Assembly: GCF_003056305.1 (NCBI RefSeq)
Contig: NZ_PYVX01000006.1
Coordinates: 116,869 to 180,868 of the forward strand
From: Halomonas denitrificans
GTDB lineage: Bacteria; Pseudomonadota; Gammaproteobacteria; Pseudomonadales; Halomonadaceae
Direction of reading: 5' to 3'
Length of the DNA: 64,000 nucleotides
The position numbers and the translations under genes were made by a program. Position 1 is the stretch's first letter. Each line of letters starts with the position of its first letter. This document shows, in pieces, positions 1-9,490 of this stretch. Under the pieces are notes generated by a model, which had not been told where the DNA came from, did not search any database, and saw nothing but the letters and a program-made list of their open reading frames with translations.

Positions 1-138
1 CTCGCGCATCAGGGTTTCGAGGTGGTTCTTGAACTCCAACTCTGCCTTGAGACGTTCGTCGTTCTTCAGCTTGTCCAGCTCGTCTTTCAGCTGCTTCAGC
101 TGCTGCTCTTTTTCCACATACGTGTTGAGTAGAGACAT
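1..138 (-). CDS. mvaT: MvaT/MvaU-family H-NS-like silencer, N-terminal part
   Basis: Only the first 46 codons are inside the window; the gene runs off the left edge. The peptide begins MSLLNTYVEKEQQLKQLKDE and continues with a charged helix containing ELEFKNHLETLMRE, the pattern of the N-terminal coiled-coil oligomerisation region of MvaT/MvaU, the pseudomonad counterpart of H-NS. The DNA-binding C-terminus is not visible. GGAG lies six bases before the ATG. The gene is divergent from the antiporter, sharing about 210 bp of AT-rich upstream DNA. Proteins of this family silence AT-rich acquired DNA, so the island at 14-24 kb would be a natural target; that is inference. Confidence 0.8.
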   Translation of the reverse strand, partial: MSLLNTYVEKEQQLKQLKDELDKLKNDERLKAELEFKNHLETLMRE

Positions 139-350
139 TGGCGCTCCTGATAGCGTTTCGATGAAGGCCTATTATGAATCAATATGCAGGAAGATTAAAT
201 TCTATGGGTTACTCCGGTAGATATTTAAGTATAATTTGACAGGTGGCTTCCGGATAAGGGCACCATGCCTTTTCGATGCGGATTGAGAGTGCCATTCGTT
301 CGGGCATCGATAATACTTGCCCATGACGACGATCTGACTTGGGGGGACGC

Positions 351-1406
351 ATGGCGCTTTTGGCATTCGTGGCTGGGCTAGTACTGCTGATCGCCGGCGC
401 TGAGGGACTGGTGAGAGGCGCCTCGCGTCTGGCCACCCGTGTCGGTATGTCGCCTCTGATCATCGGTCTGACGGTGGTGGCCTTTGGCACCAGCTCGCCG
501 GAACTCGCGGTGAGCCTCAAGGCGGCTGTCGATGACCAGGCGGGTATCGCCTTGGGCAACGTGGTGGGCAGCAACATCTTCAACGTGCTGTTCATCCTGG
601 GGGTCTCGGCCCTGATCGTGCCGCTGGTGGTGGCGCAGCAACTGATCCGATTCGATATCCCGCTGATGGTAGGACTCTCCCTAGCCGTGCTGCTGTTGGC
701 ATTGGACGGCGGCATCGGCCGCCTCGACGGTATGTTGCTGGTCGCCGGCCTGGCCGCCTACCTAGTGTTCCTGTTCCGACAGAACGCCAAGGCACAGTCG
801 GCGGAGACAGGACAAGAGGCAGAAGCAGCCTCCGCCTCCCTGGGCATCAACCTGCTCTACGTGGCGGTCGGCCTGGGCATGCTGGTGCTGGGCTCGCGCT
901 GGCTGGTGGAGGGCGCAGTGAGCTTCGCCCAGTCGCTGGGTATCAGCGAGCAGGTGATCGGCCTGACCATCATCGCCGCCGGCACCTCGTTGCCCGAGGT
1001 GGTGACCTCGATTATCGCCGCGCTGCGCGGCGAGCGGGATATCGCCGTGGGCAACGTGGTGGGTAGCAACATCTTCAATATCCTCGGCGTGCTGGGGCTC
1101 ACGGGGCTGCTGGCTCCGTCGGGCATCGCCGTCTCCGACGCCATGCTGGGGTTCGATATCCCGGTGATGATTGTTGTCGCCCTGGCCTGCCTGCCGATCT
1201 GCTTCACCGGCGGGATGATCGACCGCTGGGAGGGCGGCGTGCTGCTGGCCTACTACCTGATCTATACCCTCTACCTGATCCTGGCGGCGATCCAGCATGA
1301 TGCGCTACCGGTTTTCGGCGCCCTGGTCTATTTCGCTCTGCCGCTGACGGCGCTGACGTTGGTCGTGTTGGCGATCCAGAAGCGACGCAGGCAAGGTAAG
1401 AGGTAA
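351..1406 (+). CDS. Calcium/sodium antiporter (CaCA family, YrbG-like)
   Basis: This is an inner-membrane cation/proton or cation/sodium exchanger of 351 residues. Two internal alpha repeats, the ion-binding elements of the CaCA superfamily, are clear: GLTVVAFGTSSPELAVS followed by GNVVGSNIFNVLFILG (about residues 35-85), and GLTIIAAGTSLPEVVTS followed by GNVVGSNIFNILGVLG (about 205-255). About ten hydrophobic segments surround a charged central loop. The ATG at 351 is chosen because GGGGGGA precedes it closely; an in-frame TTG at 339 would add four residues. The exact ion preference cannot be read from the sequence. Confidence 0.88.
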   Translation: MALLAFVAGLVLLIAGAEGLVRGASRLATRVGMSPLIIGLTVVAFGTSSPELAVSLKAAVDDQAGIALGNVVGSNIFNVLFILGVSALIVPLVVAQQLIRFDIPLMVGLSLAVLLLALDGGIGRLDGMLLVAGLAAYLVFLFRQNAKAQSAETGQEAEAASASLGINLLYVAVGLGMLVLGSRWLVEGAVSFAQSLGISEQVIGLTIIAAGTSLPEVVTSIIAALRGERDIAVGNVVGSNIFNILGVLGLTGLLAPSGIAVSDAMLGFDIPVMIVVALACLPICFTGGMIDRWEGGVLLAYYLIYTLYLILAAIQHDALPVFGALVYFALPLTALTLVVLAIQKRRRQGKR

Positions 1407-1585
1407 TGCTACCGAGTGGCACCGTTCGCTGCTCCTGGGCGTTTGGCCATGGAGCACACACCAATCTGTTCAGGCTGACGGGATGCTGGCCGATAACGGA
1501 GAATAGGCATGACCTCTCTCAGAAGTAGGCTGGGAGGTAGCGTCTGCTCCCAAGGCCGGGAGCGAACATTCCACGAGGAGCCTTG

Positions 1586-2667
1586 ATGGACCTGATTCAC
1601 GCCGCCTTCGAAGACTGCCCGGATGTGTCTAAGGTTGTTCAATCCGAAGCCGATGGCGGATTCCGTTTCCTGAAGGTTAACGGTGCCTTCGTGGAAGCCA
1701 CCGGCTTTGCCCGGTATCAGGTCGAGAATGCTCGCCTGGAGGCGGTACTGCCATCGAGGATGCCGAAAGGCTGGCACTGGAGTACCGGCGGTGTCTTGCC
1801 AAGGGCGACACCGTCGAGTTCGAGCAGGCTTACGCAGTTCCCAGCGGCCAGCGCACCTGGCATGTTCTTTTCCGTTCCATAGGGCCAGCGCAAGCTGGAA
1901 GGCTGGTCGTCTCCGCTCGCGAAATCACCTGGACACGAAATTTTGCACAGCAGCTCACTACCGTGGCCGCCTTCATGCTGGAGTTCGTGTTCCAACTATG
2001 CCGGTCGTCGGAGGGCCACTGGTATTACTCCTTCGTCGGCGAGCGCGCCGAGACCATGTTCGGGGTGAAGGTAGAAGAGGCGCTGGCGGATGCTGATGCG
2101 CTGATGGGACGGATCCATCCTGAGGAGACCGAGAGGGTGATTCGTGAAAGCCTCTTCGCTGCTGAGCAGATGGTGTCATGGCACTCGGAGTTTCGCATGC
2201 TCCACCGCGATGGCCATGTCTTGTGGGTAGAGGCCCACGATAAGCCACAGCGACTCAATGATGGCACCATCCTGTGGACGGGGTATGTCAATGACAGCAC
2301 CGAGCTGAAGGCCCTGGAAGCATCGTTGTTGGCCAGCGAGGCGAAGTATCGCCAGCTGGCCCAGTTCGACCCTATGACCGGGCTTGCCAACCGTAGCGAG
2401 TTTTTCTCTCGGTTGCGGCTAGCGATCCAGCTAGCGGAACGACAAGGCCAGACGCTTGCCCTGTTGTTCATCGACCTTGACCGATTCAAGGCTGTCAATG
2501 ATGCCCACAGGCATGCCATGGGAGATGACCTGCTGCGACAGGTAGGCGAGCGGCTCCATTCGACGCTGAGGGAACCGGATCTCGTGGCCCGGATCGGAGG
2601 GGATGAGTTCACAGTGACCTTCCCCCTGGTTTTGCTCCACCCACAATGTGAGAAACCATCAGTCTAG
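1586..2667 (+). pseudogene. Broken PAS-PAS-GGDEF diguanylate cyclase gene
   Basis: A GAGGAG site precedes the ATG at 1586, and about 55 residues of a PAS fold follow. The reading frame then shifts near 1750: the next frame carries the rest of that PAS domain (AIEDAERLALEYRRCLAKG, VEFEQAYAVPSGQRTW) without an intervening stop. A second PAS domain and a GGDEF domain follow, with LFIDLDRFKAVND and RIGGDEFTV. Homology stops abruptly right after GGDEFTV, and the frame ends 16 codons later, so roughly 60 residues of the cyclase domain are missing. No active enzyme is expected. The EAL remnant at 5022-5627 may be the other end of the same ancestral gene. Confidence 0.8.
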
Positions 2668-2860
2668 GCAGTGGACTGCATGAAAAATTAGAGATAATTG
2701 ATATTGTCGTATGCTGACTGAAGCGGCCCCTGAAACCCGGACCAAGCGTTAAGCTCCGATCAGACCGACTAGGAGACCCTACGCTGGCCTGTTTTTCGAT
2801 AGTGTTCTTGTCAAAATGTCACTCGAGCGAGTGGGGCAGTCTCTCTTGGAACTTAAAAGG

Positions 2861-2888
2861 TAGCCCGGCGAGCTGAACCACCGGGCTA
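2861..2888 (-). terminator. Rho-independent terminator of the chemoreceptor gene
   Basis: Eight-base arms TAGCCCGG and CCGGGCTA are separated by 12 bases. Read on the minus strand the stem is followed by CCTTTTAAG, a short T tract. It lies 40 bp downstream of the chemoreceptor stop codon. Confidence 0.65.
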
Positions 2889-2927
2889 TGATCTAAAAAG
2901 GCGGGAAGCCCAAACCATGGATGTCTG

Positions 2928-4667
2928 TCAGAACGCTTCCCACTCGTCGGCGACGGCTGCACGCTCCATGCGCTTGCGCTTTTCGACCTTGTGCATCAGC
3001 GTTGGCGCGGTCTCGCTGGGCGATGCTTTATAGGCGCTGTCCTCGCCGAGGATGAAGGAGTCCACGAGCTCGCGGAGTTGCTCGGCATGACGGGTCATCT
3101 CCGCGGCGCTGGAGGAGGCCTGCGATACCATGGCGGCGTTCTGCTGGGTCATGGTATCCAGCTCCGCCACCGCGGTATTGATCTGTCCGATGCCGCTGCT
3201 CTGCTCTCGTGCCCCTGCGCTGATCTCCGCGATCACGTCGGTGACTCGGGCAACACTCTCCACGATCTCCTGCATAGTGCCGCCTGCCCGCTGAACGATT
3301 GTGCTGCCATCACGCGCATGCGCGACAGACACATCAATCAGCTCGCGGATCTCCTTGGAGGCATCGCTGGAGCGGCTCGCAAGACTGCGGACCTCCTGGG
3401 CTACCACCGCGAAGCCGCGACCATGCTCGCCTGCACGCGCCGCCTCTACCGAGGCATTCAGCGCCAGGATGTTGGTCTGAAAGGCAATGCCGTCGATCAG
3501 CGTGATGATCTCGCTGATGCGCTCAGCGGAGGTGCGGATATCCCCCATGGTGCGCTCGACCTGTTGCATCGCCTGCTCGCCCTGGCGGGCAACGTCGGCG
3601 GTGCTGGTCACCAGCTGGTTGGCCTGCTGGGCAGACTCCGCGCTGTTATTCACGGTGGAGGTGATCTCCTCCATGGAGGCCGAGGTCTCCTGCAGGTTTG
3701 CCGCCGACTGTTCGGTCCGACTGGCCAGCTCCTCGCTGCCACGGGAAATGTCCTGGGCCGAATAGGTCACTTCCCGGGTGCTGCCGCGGACCTCGATCAG
3801 CGTGTGCTGCATGCGCTCCACGAAGGCATTGAACTGGGTGGCGAGCTCTCCCACCTCATCACGGCCGTGCACCGTCAGGCGTCGCGTAAGATCCCCCTTG
3901 CCCCTAGCGATATCGCTCATCGCCATGGACGTCTCACGGATGGGCCGCACGGCTTGGCGAACCAGCCAGGCTGCCAACAGTGCCACCCCCAGGAAAATCG
4001 CGAGCCCCGTCAAGGCAGCGCTCAGGATACTCTTGCGAAGCTCACCCGAGGCCGCGGCCTCGATGCCGGCCATGGTCTCCTCGATATCCCGCACGTAAGC
4101 ACCGGTGCCCAGCACCCAGCCGAACTCGGGAATGTCGGCGATATAGGACTGCTTGGGCTCGATGTCCGAGGTACCCGGGTATTCCCACGGATACTCGTAG
4201 AAGCCGCCGCCCTTGCGGCCCACCTCGATGAAGTCCTTGACGATGTAGTCACCATTAGGCGATTGCAGGTCGCTTAGGTCCTTGCCTTCCCGCTCCGGCG
4301 AATGGGGAAGCACGATGTTGGTGCCATCATAGCGATAAACAAAAATATAGTTGTTACCGTCGAACCGGATGGCGCGCAGTACCTCGGCGGCACGCTCTCT
4401 CGCCTCGGGATCGCTCAGCTCGCTGTTGGCCACGATCGGCGCGATGGCACTCTTGGCGGTATTGACCACGTCACGAATCGCCGCCTTACGGAACTCCACC
4501 AGGCGACCACGCTGCGCTTCGAGCGCCGCACGCGTGTCGGCAGCCCGTTCCTGGGCATTGAGCAGCACTAAGGAAACGGTCACCACTAGGAGGGGGAGTA
4601 GAACGAGGCATAGCAGGCGAGTCTGCAGGCTGAATCCACTGAGGAAGTTGAGACGACGGGCTGGCAC
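2928..4667 (-). CDS. Methyl-accepting chemotaxis protein with Cache sensor domain
   Basis: A transmembrane chemoreceptor of 579 residues. In order: an N-terminal membrane helix, a periplasmic single-Cache domain (GNNYIFVYRYDGTN and YIADIPEFGWVLGTGAYV), a second membrane helix (LSAALTGLAIFLGVALLAAW), a HAMP linker, and a cytoplasmic signalling domain whose hairpin tip reads EIITLIDGIAFQTNILALNA. The last residues, EWEAF, fit the xWxxF tether that recruits CheR/CheB in high-abundance receptors. The GTG at 4667 is preferred because GGAG lies six bases upstream; a TTG at 4679 would add four residues. A sigma-28 promoter lies directly upstream, tying expression to flagella. No che or fli genes are nearby. 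The ligand is unknown; single-Cache receptors often bind small carboxylates. Confidence 0.9.
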   Translation of the reverse strand: MPARRLNFLSGFSLQTRLLCLVLLPLLVVTVSLVLLNAQERAADTRAALEAQRGRLVEFRKAAIRDVVNTAKSAIAPIVANSELSDPEARERAAEVLRAIRFDGNNYIFVYRYDGTNIVLPHSPEREGKDLSDLQSPNGDYIVKDFIEVGRKGGGFYEYPWEYPGTSDIEPKQSYIADIPEFGWVLGTGAYVRDIEETMAGIEAAASGELRKSILSAALTGLAIFLGVALLAAWLVRQAVRPIRETSMAMSDIARGKGDLTRRLTVHGRDEVGELATQFNAFVERMQHTLIEVRGSTREVTYSAQDISRGSEELASRTEQSAANLQETSASMEEITSTVNNSAESAQQANQLVTSTADVARQGEQAMQQVERTMGDIRTSAERISEIITLIDGIAFQTNILALNASVEAARAGEHGRGFAVVAQEVRSLASRSSDASKEIRELIDVSVAHARDGSTIVQRAGGTMQEIVESVARVTDVIAEISAGAREQSSGIGQINTAVAELDTMTQQNAAMVSQASSSAAEMTRHAEQLRELVDSFILGEDSAYKASPSETAPTLMHKVEKRKRMERAAVADEWEAF

Positions 4668-4707
4668 GTGAGACTCCAATGGGGGGTGGCAGAAAAAGTT
4701 TACTTTC

Positions 4708-4734
4708 TTGTCGGCCTGCGACCGGGCATCTTGA
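4708..4734 (-). promoter_or_regulatory. Sigma-28 (FliA) promoter of the chemoreceptor gene
   Basis: Minus strand reads TCAAG, with exactly 15 bases between TCAA and GCCGACAA. The known FliA consensus is TAAA (TCAAG in pseudomonads) - N15 - GCCGATAA, so only one position of the -10 box differs. The box is about 40 bp before the GTG start of the chemoreceptor. Confidence 0.75.
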
Positions 4735-5021
4735 GTGCATCGCCATCTTAAGTGGTAGGACCAGTTGCTTTCCTGGCGACCCTTCCCGGGTTGGCGGCAG
4801 TGGCTTTCACGAACGGCATCGTCTTTTCTGAAGAATGATGCGCGAAATCAGCAGGTCATCGTCGCCGAGACGGTACTCCCGCTGGGTCAACGGTGTGTTT
4901 AAAAGTATCGCGTCAACTCTTTAAGGTCAGACATGGTGTCTCGTTGTGGGTCGATGCCTGTAGCTGAATGCCTGGCATCAAGTGTCGTGTGACGCTCGTT
5001 GCTCGCGCCAGTGGGAAAGCC

Positions 5022-5627
5022 ATGTCGACGGACTGGAAGCGCTGGTCCGCTGACATCAGCCCACTACGGGCTTCATCTCACCGGTAAATTCGTTACCAAC
5101 CCGGGAGAGTCCGGCCAGATCATCCCGCAGAGTTGCTGGGTGATGCGTCAGGCTTGCCAAGATGCCCAAAAGCTGGCCGGGGAGGGCCTGCTGAGTTGGT
5201 CATGGCTCCCTTCAACTTCATCGCCTCAACGTTGCACAACGTGCTGGACTAGATGGGCTTGGCACCAGAGCATCCGGAGCTGGAGCTTGTCTAGGGCATA
5301 CTGATTCGCGACACCTACGGGGCCATCGATATCCTCCACGCCCTGAGCGGTATGGAGGTCAATACCGCCATCGATGACTTCGGCACCGGCTTCTCCAGCC
5401 TGAGCCACCTGCGTGACTTGCCGATCGACAAGATCAAGATCGACCGCAGCTTCGTACAGGACGCCGCCGAGAGCGACAAGAATGCCGCCATCTGCCAGGA
5501 CGCCATCACCTTGGCCCAGGAACTCGACCTCAGGGTGGTCGCCGAGGGTACCGAAACGGTGGAGCAGCATAATTACCTGATGTCGCTGGGCTATGAGGTC
5601 TTTCAGGGCTTTCTTTGTGTCCGCTAG
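5022..5627 (+). pseudogene. Remnant of an EAL (c-di-GMP phosphodiesterase) domain
   Basis: Translation across frames gives a recognisable EAL domain: HVDGLEALVR, then a TGA, then GFISP, SGQIIPQSCWVMRQACQDAQ, then a frameshift, then two in-frame TAG codons around MGLAPEHPELELV, then an intact stretch with AIDDFGTGFSSLSHLRDLPI, KIKIDRSFVQD and VVAEGTETVEQH. The C-terminus ends at FQGFLCVR, overlapping the end of the convergent PilZ gene by four bases. At least three stops and one or two frameshifts rule out function. It closely resembles the EAL domain of the intact gene at 9752-12337, so it is probably a decayed paralogue. Confidence 0.8.
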
Positions 5628-7357
5628 ACCTTGATGACCTTCACGCCGTAGTCGGCTGGATTGACGATATCTTCCAGCTTGCCGATCTGTGTGAAGTCGC
5701 TACTGCTCAGCTCACTGCTGATGTTGGTATCAGGGAAGCGGAGGTTTTTGACCACCTTCACCCGGCTGGGCATTCCCTTGCTGTCGATATCCATCACCCA
5801 GGCGAGGAATCCCCCAGAGAACTTGGCCAGGCTGCCGATCGGATAGAGTCCGTAGACCTGGATGTACTCCACCAGTACCGTCTTGTCGAAGGCCGAGGCG
5901 GCATCATTGATCATGCGATAAGCATCCAGCGGCGTGCGCGGCGGAATACCGTTGCGGGTATGCATCAGTCGGTTGACTGCCTTGATCACCGCGATCAAGC
6001 GCACCAGGTCAGGAAGCTCGTCACCGCGCTTGCCTGCCGGATAACCTGTACCGTTCAGACGCTCGTTGGCGTTCTCGACGATCTCGCGGCAGGAGGGACT
6101 CGGTGACCAGCCAAGCGCCTGCAGCTTGTGTGAGAGTGCCGCCACATGGCCAGTGAGCATCTCCTTCTGCATTGGGTTCATGTTGACCTTGAGCGATGGG
6201 AGCTGCGGGCCGATCAGCAGTGGCTTGCCCTGGGTGTGCAGCAGGGCGCCCAGAACAGCCTCGCGCACCCTGGGGTCGTGTGGGTCTCGGATCAGCAGCA
6301 TATCGGCCAGCTGGCCGGCGACCTGCACCGCGTGGCGGACCCACTCCGGCTCGTCGCGCAATAACGAAAGGGCGTAGAGAAACGCCTTGCGATCCTGCTC
6401 CACCAAGTAGCGCAGAGTATCGACGCAGTCGTAGAAGATCTCCTCAGGAAAGAGATGGCGGGTCTTCATGTACATCAGACCCACCTGGAGCTGATGTGCC
6501 ACATCCATGACGCCGCGCTCCATGGGCGACTGGCGCGAACGCTTCTCGCGCTCCTGAGCTTCGCGCTGCTGGATCTTCTTCTCCTTGGCCCCGGGGCTGA
6601 ACAGCGGGGAGTGGTAGTCGAGCTTGTCGTTGGCTCCCGTGCGGTAGGCGGCTTCACGCTCCGACTCGTTCACATAGCGGAACAGCGCTTCCGACTGTGA
6701 CGTGCTCAGGTTGATGAATTGTACGCCGACCGCGGCATAACCGTGATTGCCGAAGGGGCGGATGTGACGAATCATGCCCTCGGCGAAGAAACTCTCCCCA
6801 TTGGGAAACTCGAGAGTGATGCCAGGAATCTCCTGGTCAACATTGATGGCGACGCTCTCGGCCAGGTCAATATCGACCATGCAGCCCCCCACCGACAGGT
6901 TTCGCAGTCGTCCCGGCACATTGAGCTCGTGCAGATAGACCTCGAGGCTGACTCGGGTCTGCATACCAAGAACAAAGGGAATACGGATTGCCCCACGTTG
7001 CTCGGCCACGAACACGGAATCCGGGAGCTGGCATTCCAGGTGATAGAGCGTGCTATCGGTCTTGAGCAGCTTGGCGGCGACGTTGCTGAGACTGTAGGAC
7101 TCTCGCTCTATGGCCATTGCACCCTTCATGGCCTCCAGGTCGAAGCTGATTCCGCCGTTGACCAGATAGCGCTCGATATCTGGGCCGACATATGCCACTT
7201 CCAACACCAACCGCCCACTACTCAGGTCGAGGTCGTGGACCTCTGCCCTCAGCGGATAGGCCATGTCCTTGGCGTAGATCGACACGTCATGGGTGTGTTG
7301 CAGCAGTGAGCGAATTACCGCTGCTGATGGGTTGGCATACAGAGTGGGGAGAACCAT
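5624..7357 (-). CDS. PilZ-domain protein fused to a degenerate HD-GYP-like domain
   Basis: A soluble protein of 577 residues with no signal peptide. Residues about 15-105 resemble the YcgR-type N-terminal domain. A PilZ domain follows with both c-di-GMP ligands: RGAIR (RxxxR) and NLSVGG ((D/N)xSxxG). A basic linker leads into a C-terminal half resembling HD-GYP domains, with NERLNGTGYPAGKRGDELPD as the GYP signature. The metal-binding HD pair is changed: the expected HDIGK site reads LLHTQGK, and the histidines normally before ER are absent. Phosphodiesterase activity is therefore unlikely, and the half may act as a c-di-GMP-tuned scaffold (inference). AAGG sits eight bases before the ATG. 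It lies tandem with, and downstream of, the next cyclase gene, with a 150-bp gap. Confidence 0.8.
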   Translation of the reverse strand: MVLPTLYANPSAAVIRSLLQHTHDVSIYAKDMAYPLRAEVHDLDLSSGRLVLEVAYVGPDIERYLVNGGISFDLEAMKGAMAIERESYSLSNVAAKLLKTDSTLYHLECQLPDSVFVAEQRGAIRIPFVLGMQTRVSLEVYLHELNVPGRLRNLSVGGCMVDIDLAESVAINVDQEIPGITLEFPNGESFFAEGMIRHIRPFGNHGYAAVGVQFINLSTSQSEALFRYVNESEREAAYRTGANDKLDYHSPLFSPGAKEKKIQQREAQEREKRSRQSPMERGVMDVAHQLQVGLMYMKTRHLFPEEIFYDCVDTLRYLVEQDRKAFLYALSLLRDEPEWVRHAVQVAGQLADMLLIRDPHDPRVREAVLGALLHTQGKPLLIGPQLPSLKVNMNPMQKEMLTGHVAALSHKLQALGWSPSPSCREIVENANERLNGTGYPAGKRGDELPDLVRLIAVIKAVNRLMHTRNGIPPRTPLDAYRMINDAASAFDKTVLVEYIQVYGLYPIGSLAKFSGGFLAWVMDIDSKGMPSRVKVVKNLRFPDTNISSELSSSDFTQIGKLEDIVNPADYGVKVIKV

Positions 7358-7507
7358 GTCGGATACCTTTGCATGCGATGGTGTTTTTATTGGTTCACAT
7401 CAAGGATATGGAATAGTTCTATATACAAGTAGACTATATGCTTTTTTCTTTACAGAGCAATCAGCTGGTCAAAGCCTGCACATTTGCTTGCCCGTGCGGG
7501 TCGTGGC

Positions 7508-9490
7508 TCAGGTCGCCTGCCATCGTACGCGGTTACGCCCCGTTCCCTTAGCGGCATAGAGCCCCTGATCGGCGCGCTTGATCGCCGGCTTCAAGGTGCT
7601 CTCCCCGGCGCTAACCAGCGTCACGCCCAGCGAGGCGGTGTAGGCTAGCGTGCCGTCCTCCGTCGTGTCCTTTCCGACCCTAGCGGGGTTGGTGGCGACT
7701 GTCTCACGCAGTCTCTCGGCGACCCGCAGAGCCTGTTCTCGGTTGGTGTCGGGTAGCAGCAGAGCGAACTCCTCGCCGCCCATGCGGCACAGCACGTCGC
7801 CGTCGCGCAGCACCTGGCGAGCGAGACTGGCGAAGGCTTGCAGTACCGAATCGCCTACGTCGTGGCCATAGGTGTCGTTGATGCGTTTGAAATGGTCAAG
7901 GTCGATGGCGATTAGCGACAGCGGCGCCCCGCTGCGCTCGGCGCGAGCTATCTCCATGGCGGCCTGACCCTCCAGATACCGACGGTTGCCCAAGTCGGTG
8001 AGTGGGTCGGTGAGCGCGCGTCGCTCCAGGCGTGCTTCTAGTGCCTTGCGCTCGCTGAGGTCGAACACCGTGGCGCGAGAGTACTGGAAGCCGTCCTCGG
8101 TGACCTGGGCGGTGGCCTGGATCGCTACCGGCAAGCGGCTGCTATCGCGACACAACAGCTCGCACTCGGCGCTGCCCTCCTGCCCCTTGCCCAGCACCTG
8201 GCGGAAGGCTGCATCGAAAGCTTCTCGGGTCGCTGGAGTGACGAAGTCACGGTAGTGGCGCTCGCCGATCACCTCGTCAGCGCGATAGCCCAGCCACTCA
8301 AGCTCGGTGCGGTTCATCTTGACGACACGTCCATCGCTGTCCAGCGAGTGATAGCCACAGGGGGCGTGCTCGTACAGATCCTGTACCTCACTGGCATACT
8401 GGCGGGCCTCTCGGGAAAACAGCAGCTCCCGCTGTCGTAGCTCGCGCAGACGGTGGTTGCTGAGCACCCAGAACACCCCGCAAGCCACCGACAACAGGTA
8501 GACCAGGGCGATGGCCAGCAGCTGCACCGGATTTTCCTTGAGTAGCCCCCAGAAACTAGGCTGTGGCATCAGGATGCCGAGCCGCCAGGGCTGCGTAGCG
8601 GGGGCGCTGATGATCATGCCGGCTTGGCTGCGGTAGTGCTGCGTGCGCAGGTCGTGGCTGCGGAAGGCAAGCAAGTGGTCGTCCAGGTTCACCGTACCCT
8701 GGTTGTAGGACGACATGGCCGACCAGGCAGCGGGCCAGCGGTCCGTGACGGGATGGCCGAAACGTTCGTCTGGACGATCGGCGTCGGGTAATAGCCATTC
8801 GCCCTGCGCATCCACCAACAGAGCCTCGGCTTGGCTCTCACGGGCATGGGGGAGTGATGCAGTGAGTTGTGACCAGTCAAGGGTAAACAGTAGCACGCCG
8901 AGGCGCTCGCCCTGGTCATCGATGATCGGTGTGGCAATATCGATGACGGGGGTCACTGGCTCCTGCTCGTTGCCGGAGGCGCCTAGTCGTGGAGGGGAAA
9001 CATAGAGGTCCCGAGCCTGCAGCGTCATGGCTTGGCGGAAAGCGGGTGTCGCCCCATGGTCCACCACAGGCGGCCGCGGTAGCAGAGACACTGTCGAGGT
9101 GGCGACCCACTCACGCCCTTCCGTGTCGACCACTGTCAGGTGGGTATAGCGACCGAAGTGGGTCAGCAACGTGTCGAACAATGCCTCCAGTTGCTCCCAG
9201 TCGTCCTTTGCCGCCAGTCCCCACGTTGGTGTCTGCTCGCCATCCTGACGGGATAGGAAGCGCTGCAGCAGAGGGTACTCTGCGGTAGCCAACACCTGGT
9301 TGAAGCTCTCGTTCATGCCCCGCAGGAGCAGGTTGTACTCGGACGAGAGAAGCGACTCGGCCGACCGACGTGTGCCGTCGACCCGCTCCTCCAGGTGCGA
9401 GGTGAAGATCGGTGTCAGTGTCAAGGTGACCAGCGCCACGGGTAGCAGGACCGCCAGGGTAAGGCGGGCCCATAGGGGGTTGATGATCAA
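7508..9490 (-). CDS. Diguanylate cyclase with periplasmic Cache sensor, PAS and GGDEF domains
   Basis: A membrane-bound c-di-GMP synthase of 660 residues. A membrane helix (residues 8-27) precedes a large periplasmic dCache-like domain, then a second helix (LAIALVYLLSVACGVFWVL, about 325-345), a PAS domain (CGYHSLDSDGRVVKMN, LEWLGYRADEVIGE) and a C-terminal GGDEF domain. The active site reads MGGEEF, with IDLDHFKRINDTYGHDVGD upstream. An RxxD motif (RDGD) five residues before GGEEF is the product-inhibition site, so the enzyme should be active and feedback-limited. The start is TTG at 9490, with GAGG eight bases upstream; no ATG fits better. It is divergent from the LOV-EAL gene, sharing about 260 bp. 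Confidence 0.9.
   Translation of the reverse strand: MIINPLWARLTLAVLLPVALVTLTLTPIFTSHLEERVDGTRRSAESLLSSEYNLLLRGMNESFNQVLATAEYPLLQRFLSRQDGEQTPTWGLAAKDDWEQLEALFDTLLTHFGRYTHLTVVDTEGREWVATSTVSLLPRPPVVDHGATPAFRQAMTLQARDLYVSPPRLGASGNEQEPVTPVIDIATPIIDDQGERLGVLLFTLDWSQLTASLPHARESQAEALLVDAQGEWLLPDADRPDERFGHPVTDRWPAAWSAMSSYNQGTVNLDDHLLAFRSHDLRTQHYRSQAGMIISAPATQPWRLGILMPQPSFWGLLKENPVQLLAIALVYLLSVACGVFWVLSNHRLRELRQRELLFSREARQYASEVQDLYEHAPCGYHSLDSDGRVVKMNRTELEWLGYRADEVIGERHYRDFVTPATREAFDAAFRQVLGKGQEGSAECELLCRDSSRLPVAIQATAQVTEDGFQYSRATVFDLSERKALEARLERRALTDPLTDLGNRRYLEGQAAMEIARAERSGAPLSLIAIDLDHFKRINDTYGHDVGDSVLQAFASLARQVLRDGDVLCRMGGEEFALLLPDTNREQALRVAERLRETVATNPARVGKDTTEDGTLAYTASLGVTLVSAGESTLKPAIKRADQGLYAAKGTGRNRVRWQAT

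Noticed and set aside
339..350. TTG start four codons upstream for the antiporter
   Set aside because: The poly-G ribosome site lies between the TTG and the ATG at 351, so the ATG is the plausible start.
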